Below are positions 1-6,241 of a stretch of DNA of 8,480 bases, in pieces. The DNA is taken from positions 1 through 8,480 of the forward strand of contig FR889208.1 in NCBI GenBank assembly GCA_000431815.1, given 5' to 3'. The notes below the pieces were generated by a model. That model was not told where the DNA came from, ran no database searches, and saw only the letters and a list, made by a program, of their open reading frames with translations. Position numbers and translations under genes: made by a program. This DNA is from Butyrivibrio sp. CAG:318. Its GTDB lineage: Bacteria; Bacillota; Clostridia; Lachnospirales; Lachnospiraceae. The stretch's first letter is position 1; the number at the start of each line of letters is the position of its first letter.

Positions 1-32
1 TTCAGAATGATTGAAATTTATGCTTTGAATCT

Positions 33-61
33 ATGATAGCATGACTAAATACACCTGTCAA
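33..61 (-). promoter_or_regulatory. Strong sigma-A type promoter directed out of the left edge
   Basis: On the minus strand there is a perfect -35 box TTGACA (56-61), a 17-bp spacer (39-55) and a -10 box TATCAT (33-38), one mismatch from consensus and preceded by TGC, which makes it an extended -10. Transcription should start near position 26 and run off the left end, so the gene it serves is not in this window. A short inverted repeat, ATGCT/AGCAT (20-24 and 38-42), brackets the start region and could be an operator, but 5-bp arms are weak evidence. The quality of both boxes and the ideal spacing make this the most convincing promoter in the window. Confidence 0.68.
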
Positions 62-165
62 CATGTATCTTTTATGCATTCTTGTCTCCTTACCTCAAAC
101 ATAAATTTATTCTTCGGATATAATAATTCTCATCAACAAACTGAGACCGTGTTATCTTTACGTTT

Positions 166-1125
166 CTAATACTCCACCCCTGTTTTCTCCCTTATTCTGT
201 CCATTATTTCCATAACCGCAATTATTTCGGCATGAGGCATCCGGGTGCACTCGGTCCGCCCGTTCTGTATGGCCTCGATTGCGGCATCAAGCTCATATTC
301 GAATCCGGTTATCTGTGCAGGCGTATCAATATGGCTGATAATTTCGTGGGACGTATTATAAACATCAATGCCTTCACAGTTATTTATATTGTGAAAAACA
401 ATATATCCATCTGTCCCGTATACTATCCCGTCGCGGCTTCCTGCGGTTCTGGCATCACAATGAAGGACCGCCATTTTTCCATTCTCATACAGCATCGTAA
501 TTCCGTCGGCCATATCCATGCCGTTGGCATTTAAGACAGCAGATGCCGTTATTGCGCGGATGTCATTGCCCAATACCATTGATGCAAAATTGACACAATA
601 GACCCCGATATCTAAAAGCGCACCTCCGCCAAGATCCTTGCGGATAATTCTTTCCTTATGGGCAATCGGATATGACAAAGAAGCCGATACGGACATAACT
701 TCTCCTATGATTTTGCTTTTGATAAGATTATCAAGCGTAAATCTCATTGGAAGATATCTTGTCCAGATTGCCTCGCCAAGAAAAAGTCCCCTGTTCTCTG
801 CCATGGAAATCAATTCAGAAGCCTGTGATGCGTCAAGCGTAAAAGACTTCTCACATAATACATTCTTGCCGTGTTCAAGACACATCCTGATATGTTCATA
901 ATGAAATGAATGTGGTGTCGCCACATACACCAGTTCGACCTTGGGATCCCCTACAAGTTCGTCATACGAACCATAAGCATGTACAAAACCGTATTCTGCC
1001 GCAAATTCACATGCCTTTTCGTGTGAACGCGATGCTATTGCATAAGCATTGGCATTTTTGCACGCCTGTATTGTCAATGCCATTTTACCGGCGATATGTC
1101 CGGCTCCGATAATTCCTATATTCAT
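166..1125 (-). CDS. Gfo/Idh/MocA family NAD(P)-dependent oxidoreductase, dihydrodiol dehydrogenase-like
   Basis: Predicted cytosolic NAD(P)-dependent dehydrogenase of 319 residues, a normal length for this family. The N-terminal Rossmann domain opens with the dinucleotide loop GAGHIAG (7-13). The usual EKP motif appears as CEKSFTL (91-97), keeping Lys93 but replacing the proline with serine. EAIWTRYLP (118-126) and GGGALLDIGVYCVNF (166-180), with Asp172 and Tyr176, closely resemble the dimeric dihydrodiol dehydrogenase / NADP-dependent D-xylose dehydrogenase subgroup. The substrate is probably a sugar or a related polyol, but nothing here fixes it. The start at 1125 was chosen because AAAAGGAGG lies 5 nt upstream; the frame stays open up to 1191, but a promoter lies inside that extension. 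It appears to be transcribed alone: a terminator separates it from the preceding gene. No clear terminator follows its stop. The fold assignment is firm; the substrate is unknown. Confidence 0.9.
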   Translation of the reverse strand: MNIGIIGAGHIAGKMALTIQACKNANAYAIASRSHEKACEFAAEYGFVHAYGSYDELVGDPKVELVYVATPHSFHYEHIRMCLEHGKNVLCEKSFTLDASQASELISMAENRGLFLGEAIWTRYLPMRFTLDNLIKSKIIGEVMSVSASLSYPIAHKERIIRKDLGGGALLDIGVYCVNFASMVLGNDIRAITASAVLNANGMDMADGITMLYENGKMAVLHCDARTAGSRDGIVYGTDGYIVFHNINNCEGIDVYNTSHEIISHIDTPAQITGFEYELDAAIEAIQNGRTECTRMPHAEIIAVMEIMDRIREKTGVEY

Positions 1126-1130
1126 AAGTG

Positions 1131-1139
1131 CCTCCTTTT
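1131..1139 (-). promoter_or_regulatory. Ribosome binding site that fixes the oxidoreductase start
   Basis: The minus-strand sequence AAAAGGAGG ends 5 nt before the ATG at 1125. It is a near-complete anti-Shine-Dalgarno match. It decides for this start over the in-frame ATG at 1191, which would add 22 residues with no Rossmann similarity ahead of the typical MNIGIIGAG beginning. Confidence 0.8.
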
Positions 1140-1148
1140 CGCAACTAT

Positions 1149-1178
1149 AGTATAACACATCCCTGTCAGCTGTAACAA
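1149..1178 (-). promoter_or_regulatory. Promoter of the oxidoreductase gene
   Basis: Minus strand: -35 box TTGTTA (1173-1178), 18-bp spacer, -10 box TATACT (1149-1154) directly preceded by TGT, an extended -10 element. Transcription would begin around 1142, leaving a leader of under 20 nt that consists almost only of the ribosome binding site. The promoter sits between the terminator of the preceding operon and the start codon, as expected for an independent unit. Confidence 0.6.
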
Positions 1179-1202
1179 TATTTAAAGGCAAAAGGCAGCG
1201 GC

Positions 1203-1239
1203 AAAAATAAGTACCGCGGCCCGAAAGCCGCGGTACTTT
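1203..1239 (-). terminator. Rho-independent terminator of the MMPL/heptad-protein operon
   Basis: A 12-bp perfect stem (1209-1220 paired with 1227-1238) with a GC-rich core and a 6-nt loop is followed, on the minus strand, by TTATTTTT (1203-1210, partly overlapping the stem base). It lies 35 bases after the stop codon of the 716-residue protein. The T-run is only on the minus-strand exit side; on the plus side there is just TTTA, so it should act in one direction. It insulates the oxidoreductase gene from upstream transcription. Confidence 0.85.
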
Positions 1240-1273
1240 AGAAAGAGAACATAATTTAGACTAATAAGCTTAT

Positions 1274-3424
1274 TTATTTTTCGATTGACTCAGTTCTGTA
1301 TATGAACTTTGTGCTTCCTGTCATATCATCTGACTTGCCGCCGAATGACTGATAATCCCTGGATATATCAAGTGTGGCCTTAAGTCTTGTGATTACAGGT
1401 GTTATGTCATCAATTTTATCTATAATCGCCTTGATTCCTTCATCATAGAACTTGGATGTTCCGTCTGCAAGAGTCCCTGCTCCGTCTGTAATCTGTGAAA
1501 CAGCGTCCTTAAATGCAGGAGCACTTGTGTTAAGTTTATCAATACCTGCAACATACTCTTTGAGTTTATCCGAAAGAGTTTTTACATTAGCGGTGATATT
1601 CTCTGTGTATCCCTGTGACAGCTGTGCACTTCCGGCTGCTGCCGTATCCGTTCCTGCCGTATAAGCGAGGACGCCCTGATAAAATGTTGCATATGAATCA
1701 AGCGATTCCTTGGCTGATTTAATCTGGGCTGCGCCATCTTTTGCCTTGGTTACAGCAGCATTAATCTGTGTCTGTACCTCAGTTCCTGCCATATTTTCTG
1801 CTATGAGTTTTGTCTTCTGGGCTGCTACATTATCGGAAATGGTCTTTTTAACCTTATCCGTTGCCATCTGGGCAGTGATTGCTGACTGGACTGTTTCTGA
1901 CTGCATCTGCGCATCAACCGCTGCGTCTATCTGACTCTTAACCGCTGCCGGAAGCGCATTATACTGTTCCATTGTAAGGTTCTGTGAAGCAAGCACCTTT
2001 GGAAGAACAACTGTTGTCTTAACTGTGTTCGTAACCTCAGTCTTAACTGCTTCGGTTACGGCTGCAGTAATCTGTGATTCGCTTGCATTCACTTTATCTG
2101 TTACGGTTTTCTTTGCAATCTGGGTTGCATATGCTCTCACACTTGTTTCATCGAGTGCGTTAACGAGTTTATTAAGTTCAGCCGCATAATTGTCTACGGT
2201 AAGTGCCGGAACCTTAATTCCGAGTGCATCAAGACCTGCTGCCTTAAGCTGTGTCTCAACAGTGCCCAGAAGTGTATCATATACCTGTTTGGCTCCCGCG
2301 TTCAACTGTGCGCTGTTTCCTGAAAGTGTTGAAAGTCCGCTTGAAAGCTCCGCAAGTTTACCGTCTATATATACGACACCATCTTTGTAAAGCTTATCCA
2401 CGCTCTGTGAAATCTGGTTAGCATATGTATCAAGTTCGGCAACGCCTTCAATGAGTTCACCGGATTTATCAAGTAACTGTGTAAGATAACCATGAAGTTC
2501 TGATGCACCGTCCACAATCTGTTTCATAGAAGAATCGAGGGTATCAAGTTTGTCCTCTATTTCTTCCACGGTGTCATCATCATCAATGCTCACTTTATTG
2601 AATACATCGTTGGTAGCAACCGTAAGTGTCGTTGCAAGTGAAAAATCCGTTACATCGGCTTTAATTGTTACCGAAGATGGGATATCGATATCTGTACCAT
2701 CACTAAGTGCCAGGTTATCCGAGAGACCCGGAAGTGCAAAACCTGCTACAACTGTCTTATCACCGTCATCTATGACTTTACCGTTATCAACTGTTATATT
2801 CTTGAAATGGTCATTGTCAAGAATCATTCCGCTTATCATAAGAAACGGAACATACATTTCCTCGTTCTTACCATCTATCTCAACTGTTTTTTTACAGTTA
2901 TTGATGTAATCGAATGTCATCTCAAGAGCTCCGCTCTTGCCGGCTATTTCATCCGCCGATACACTCTGTCCGTCAAGTTTGAAAGAAATCTTGAATGTCA
3001 CAGGAACTTCATTGGTTGTTGTACCTCTGTAATAAATATTTTCACCGCCTGCATCCCATACATAGCTTGAATCACTCATGGTATATCCTGCATCGCTCTT
3101 TACATTTACTATATCTGTAAGTCCTGTAGCGTCTGTGAGCTTATCAAGTCCGTCCGGATTCTTAAGGAGTTCGCTTACGATAACTTTCTTCACGCTTCCG
3201 TCTGCATTGGCGATAACATAAACGGTTTCCTCCTTGTCGACATCAGCATCATTTATAATACTTGCTATATCTGATTTTACTTTATCTGTAGAGCTCTCTT
3301 CCTTCTGTGTAACGCTCTTTACATCTGTACTGCCATTGCTTCCGGCCGAAACAGCCATTCCGCATCCGAAAATCATAAGTGCGGACATTGTTAATCCGAT
3401 TGCTTTTCCTATATTTTTTCTCAT
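1274..3424 (-). CDS. Secreted coiled-coil protein with Leu/Gly heptad repeats, partner of the adjacent MMPL transporter
   Basis: A 716-residue exported protein of unknown activity. Residues 1-27 form a signal peptide: basic start, hydrophobic core to about residue 25, and a signal peptidase I type site after AVSA. IFG-Cys21 is an imperfect lipobox, so a lipoprotein is also possible. Residues about 60-280 look beta-rich. Leu/Gly heptads like those of YhgE/Pip proteins follow at about 305-387, and similar blocks recur at about 575-606 and 645-663. Between them (about 410-570) lies a long Ala/Thr/Lys/Gln-rich helical stretch, suggesting a long coiled-coil hairpin. No membrane helix is visible after the signal peptide, unlike true YhgE proteins. 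It starts 18 nt after the MMPL stop, with AAGGAAGG 8 nt before the ATG, so the two are co-translated. I infer an extracytoplasmic accessory to the transporter. It is not a recognised enzyme. Confidence 0.85.
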   Translation of the reverse strand: MRKNIGKAIGLTMSALMIFGCGMAVSAGSNGSTDVKSVTQKEESSTDKVKSDIASIINDADVDKEETVYVIANADGSVKKVIVSELLKNPDGLDKLTDATGLTDIVNVKSDAGYTMSDSSYVWDAGGENIYYRGTTTNEVPVTFKISFKLDGQSVSADEIAGKSGALEMTFDYINNCKKTVEIDGKNEEMYVPFLMISGMILDNDHFKNITVDNGKVIDDGDKTVVAGFALPGLSDNLALSDGTDIDIPSSVTIKADVTDFSLATTLTVATNDVFNKVSIDDDDTVEEIEDKLDTLDSSMKQIVDGASELHGYLTQLLDKSGELIEGVAELDTYANQISQSVDKLYKDGVVYIDGKLAELSSGLSTLSGNSAQLNAGAKQVYDTLLGTVETQLKAAGLDALGIKVPALTVDNYAAELNKLVNALDETSVRAYATQIAKKTVTDKVNASESQITAAVTEAVKTEVTNTVKTTVVLPKVLASQNLTMEQYNALPAAVKSQIDAAVDAQMQSETVQSAITAQMATDKVKKTISDNVAAQKTKLIAENMAGTEVQTQINAAVTKAKDGAAQIKSAKESLDSYATFYQGVLAYTAGTDTAAAGSAQLSQGYTENITANVKTLSDKLKEYVAGIDKLNTSAPAFKDAVSQITDGAGTLADGTSKFYDEGIKAIIDKIDDITPVITRLKATLDISRDYQSFGGKSDDMTGSTKFIYRTESIEK

Positions 3425-3442
3425 AATATACGCCTTCCTTTC

Positions 3443-5521
3443 TTATGCTTTTTTCTTTCTGACATTAAATCCAATACTTGTATGTGTTATCAGGCCATCA
3501 AATACCAGCAGGAATGAAGGTAAAATAAGAATTACCGATGCCATACTGATAAGTGCGCCCCTTGCCATCAATACACAAAGTGAAGAAATAATATCTATTT
3601 CCGAATAAACCGCTACACCAAAAGTTGCTGCAAAGAATCCGAGTGCACTTACAAGAATTGATGGAATCGATGTGGCGAGTGCAGTCGTGACAGATGCTTT
3701 TCTGTCGGCCCCGCGTGAACGTTCCCTCTTATATCTTGTTGTCATAAGTATCGCATAATCGACAGTAGAACCAAGCTGTATCGTGCTTATACATATCGGA
3801 GCGATAAACGGAAGTGTTGTTCCGGTGATATACGGAATACCGAGGTTAATAAATATTGCAAACTGTATTACCGCAACGAGTATTACAGGAAGTGATATAC
3901 TCTTTAATACTATGAGTATGATTATGAAAATGGCTGCTATTGATATAATGTTTACCACCTGGAAGTCATGGTCTGTAACCGTGATAAGATCCTTGGTACA
4001 AGGAGCCTCACCTATAAGCATACCGTTTTCGTCGTATTTCTTAATAATATCATTCAGCTCATCAATCTGGTCATTAACCTCGTCCGTTGCCGTCTTATAA
4101 GCCGAACTTACAAGGATAAGCTGATATTTATCACCTTTTAAAATACTCTTTAGATCATCCGGGATAATTTCCTCCGGAATGGCTGTTCCGACAAGGCTGT
4201 TAAATCCCATTGCAAAGTTGACGCCGTCAACACTTTCCATCTCTTTCATCATGGCATTGGCATCTTTAGCCTCCATATTGGTGTCCGCGAGTACCATATG
4301 TACATTACTCATATCGAACTTCTCATCGAGTTTGGATGTAGCGATTACATAATTTATATCATCCGGCAATGTGGATGCCATGTCGTAGTATACTTCCGTC
4401 TTGTTGTAACAGTAAATTGCCGGTACAATTATTATTACAAAAAGAACAATGAATACTGCCGGAATCTTTACAATTCCCGAAGCAAATTTATCCATTTTAG
4501 GGATAATCGAACGATGTTTTGTTTTCTCAAGAACTTTATCAAATATAAGCAATAACGAAGGAAGTATCGTTACACATCCGATTACGCCGAATATAACACC
4601 CTTTGCCATTACTATACCCAGGTCAACACCGAGTGTAAAACTCATGAAACACATTGCAAGGAATCCTGCCACCGTTGTAATCGAGCTGCCGATTACGGAT
4701 GTGAACGTTGCTTTTACGGCATGCGCCATGGCACGTTCCTTATCTCCGTCATAACGTTCCTTTTGTTCGTTGTAACTGTGCCAGAGGAATATCGAATAAT
4801 CCATTGTAACTGCCAACTGTAACACCGCAGCCAGAGCTTTTGTTATATACGATATTTCACCAAGGAATATGTTGCTGCCAAGGTTATAAAGGATTGCCAT
4901 TCCTATACTTACAAGGAACAGAATCGGTGCAACGAATGAATCAAGAAGAATCATCATTACAACAAGACAGCAGGCAACCGCGATTCCTACATATATTGCC
5001 TCTTCTTTCTCACACAAATCCTTCAGATCCGTTACCAGAGCTGACATACCCGTTACGAAGCAATCCTTACCGCATACACTTCTGACATCTTTAATTGCCT
5101 GAATCGTGTCATCACTTGATGTCGATGTATCGAAGAACACCGCCATCATTGTAGTATCACCGTTATTAAATGCATTGTAGTATTTCTCCGGAAGCATTTC
5201 CATAGGTATGGATATATCTGCCAGTGAGCTGTACCACATAACAGTATCTACATGATTTACATCCTCAAGCTTCTTTGTAAGGTCTGCGATGTCTTTCTCA
5301 TCCATCCCTTCCACGACAATTAATGAAAATGCTCCCTTGCCAAAATCATCGAGAAGAATATTCTGGCCCTTTACGGTATCCATATCCTCCGGCAGATATG
5401 TGAGCATATCATAATTAATACGTGTTTTTACCATCCCTATTACGGACGGTATGAGCAAAAGCACTGCAATGATAATAATCAGAACCCTGTGCTTAACTAC
5501 CCATTTACCGAATTTAATCAT
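3443..5521 (-). CDS. MMPL family (RND superfamily) transporter
   Basis: A 692-residue membrane transporter, probably a proton-driven exporter of lipids or hydrophobic compounds. The layout is the RND one: TM1 (about 13-31), extracellular domain (33-172), TM2-6 (174-327), TM7 (353-372), second extracellular domain (374-520), TM8-12 (522-675). The two halves are an internal duplication: LPED (43-46) matches LPDD (385-388), and SL-x6-IP followed by Gly-Asp recurs at 98-122 and 441-464. The Asp-Tyr pairs that carry protons in MmpL proteins are present in TM4 (Asp241-Tyr242) and TM10 (Asp588-Tyr589), so it looks functional. The start has AAGGAG 8 nt upstream. It lacks the large cytoplasmic tail of mycobacterial MmpL3 and is closer to the compact HAE3/YdfJ-like class. 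It is first in an operon with the secreted heptad protein. The substrate cannot be read from sequence. Confidence 0.93.
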   Translation of the reverse strand: MIKFGKWVVKHRVLIIIIAVLLLIPSVIGMVKTRINYDMLTYLPEDMDTVKGQNILLDDFGKGAFSLIVVEGMDEKDIADLTKKLEDVNHVDTVMWYSSLADISIPMEMLPEKYYNAFNNGDTTMMAVFFDTSTSSDDTIQAIKDVRSVCGKDCFVTGMSALVTDLKDLCEKEEAIYVGIAVACCLVVMMILLDSFVAPILFLVSIGMAILYNLGSNIFLGEISYITKALAAVLQLAVTMDYSIFLWHSYNEQKERYDGDKERAMAHAVKATFTSVIGSSITTVAGFLAMCFMSFTLGVDLGIVMAKGVIFGVIGCVTILPSLLLIFDKVLEKTKHRSIIPKMDKFASGIVKIPAVFIVLFVIIIVPAIYCYNKTEVYYDMASTLPDDINYVIATSKLDEKFDMSNVHMVLADTNMEAKDANAMMKEMESVDGVNFAMGFNSLVGTAIPEEIIPDDLKSILKGDKYQLILVSSAYKTATDEVNDQIDELNDIIKKYDENGMLIGEAPCTKDLITVTDHDFQVVNIISIAAIFIIILIVLKSISLPVILVAVIQFAIFINLGIPYITGTTLPFIAPICISTIQLGSTVDYAILMTTRYKRERSRGADRKASVTTALATSIPSILVSALGFFAATFGVAVYSEIDIISSLCVLMARGALISMASVILILPSFLLVFDGLITHTSIGFNVRKKKA

Positions 5522-5558
5522 GTTCTCATCTCCTTATTTCATCTAAATCCTTGGTTAT

Positions 5559-5570
5559 TTTATACATAAA
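5559..5570 (-). promoter_or_regulatory. Candidate -10 box and overlapping palindrome upstream of the MMPL gene
   Basis: On the minus strand the 12-mer TTTATGTATAAA is an inverted repeat with 5-bp arms and a 2-bp centre; its right half supplies a possible -10 box TATAAA (5559-5564). The -35 region falls in the T-run next to the TetR terminator and has no good match, so the promoter may be weak or activator-dependent. A palindrome over a -10 box is a typical TetR-family operator position, but the arms are short and AT-rich and could be chance. Some promoter is required here, since a strong terminator lies just upstream. Confidence 0.35.
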
Positions 5571-5590
5571 TGTTCACAAAAAAAACACGC

Positions 5591-5624
5591 AAAAAAAAAG
5601 CAATGTCGGATTTTCCGACACTGC
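5591..5624 (-). terminator. Rho-independent terminator after the TetR gene
   Basis: Minus strand: an 11-bp stem with one mismatch (5614-5624 with 5600-5610) closed by a 3-nt loop, followed by nine consecutive T residues (5591-5599) and, after a short gap, another T-run. It lies about 30 bases after the TetR stop codon and ends the ABC/TetR operon before the MMPL gene begins. Confidence 0.9.
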
Positions 5625-5654
5625 ATATTATTTGTTGGAATTATAGACAGATAT

Positions 5655-6227
5655 TTAATTCTGTCGTTTATCATATTCTCCTGCGCGCACAAGCATTTCA
5701 TGTATATTGCCATCAAAGAGATAAGCGAGTTTATCAATGATCTCACCCGGCTCCGTTATCATACCTTCTTCAAGCCATTTGAATACCAGGCCTATAAGCG
5801 TATACTTATATATATCAGTAACAAGCCTTATATCTTCAGGACCGGCATTGGAGCCTTCTGCCTGTGACGACACAACCTCCATAAAAATACTGTCACATAC
5901 CTCATTCAGATATTTGTTGAGGCGCTCACGGCTGACTGATTTATATACATGATAAATTGCTTTCTTATTATCTATAGCAAAAGACATGGCTTCTTTAATT
6001 CCGTCCGCCCATGATTCATACTCAGAATGCTTATTTACTATTTTACCTGTCTCATATTCAAAAATCTTATTGATAAGATCATATATGTCCTCAAAATAAT
6101 AATAAAATGTTGAACGATTGACACCACATTTATCAATAATATTCTTAACTGTTATCTTATCCAGCGGATGCTCATTAAGCAAACTGACAAACGCATCAAC
6201 TATTGCTTTCTCCGTAAAAGCTGACAC
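5655..6227 (-). CDS. TetR/AcrR family transcriptional regulator
   Basis: A 190-residue one-component regulator, expected to bind DNA as a dimer and let go when a small ligand occupies the C-terminal pocket. The N-terminal domain has the family helix-turn-helix at about 24-48, with the recognition part GVNRSTFYYYF (35-45). The C-terminal half, with KYTLIGLVFKWLEEGM (141-156), fits the short ligand domain seen in many Clostridial TetR proteins related to DhaS/YfiR types. The start is GTG at 6227, supported by GGAGG 6 nt upstream; the gene begins 14 nt after the permease stop and is probably co-transcribed with it, giving possible autoregulation of the ABC operon. It also lies directly upstream of the MMPL operon, separated by a terminator, so the MMPL promoter is a second plausible target. 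The ligand is unknown. Confidence 0.92.
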   Translation of the reverse strand: MSAFTEKAIVDAFVSLLNEHPLDKITVKNIIDKCGVNRSTFYYYFEDIYDLINKIFEYETGKIVNKHSEYESWADGIKEAMSFAIDNKKAIYHVYKSVSRERLNKYLNEVCDSIFMEVVSSQAEGSNAGPEDIRLVTDIYKYTLIGLVFKWLEEGMITEPGEIIDKLAYLFDGNIHEMLVRAGEYDKRQN

Positions 6228-6233
6228 CCCGCA

Positions 6234-6238
6234 CCTCC
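6234..6238 (-). promoter_or_regulatory. Ribosome binding site supporting the GTG start of the TetR gene
   Basis: GGAGG on the minus strand is placed 6 nt before the GTG at 6225-6227, inside the 14-nt gap after the permease stop codon. There is no in-frame ATG nearby that would keep the whole first helix, so the GTG start is preferred. A weaker start codon could lower repressor yield relative to the permease. Confidence 0.7.
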
Positions 6239-6241
6239 GTC

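Noticed and set aside
119..124. TATAAT on the plus strand as a promoter
   Set aside because: There is no acceptable -35 box at 16-18 bp, and no plus-strand gene follows.
126..158. Weak hairpin (TCTCA/TGAGA) downstream of the oxidoreductase as a terminator
   Set aside because: The stem is only 5 bp with a 9-nt loop and is not followed by a T-run, so it does not meet the standard set by the other two terminators here.
1126..1191. N-terminal extension of the oxidoreductase from an ATG at 1191
   Set aside because: The extra 22 residues precede the canonical Rossmann start, the region contains the gene's promoter, and a strong ribosome binding site serves the ATG at 1125.
1274..3424. Heptad protein as a YhgE/Pip-type membrane protein or phage receptor
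   Set aside because: The heptads are similar, but the characteristic N- and C-terminal membrane helices are absent; only a signal peptide is hydrophobic.
232..5085. Many plus-strand frames of 60-124 codons opposite the oxidoreductase, heptad protein and MMPL genes
   Set aside because: They are antisense shadows of well-supported minus-strand genes, with no recognisable domains and low-complexity Ser/Ile/Thr content reflecting the opposite strand.
5555..5746. 63-codon minus-strand frame overlapping the end of the TetR gene
   Set aside because: It runs through the TetR terminator hairpin and its T-run, and overlaps the real gene in another frame; the Phe/Cys-rich tail is just the translated T-run.
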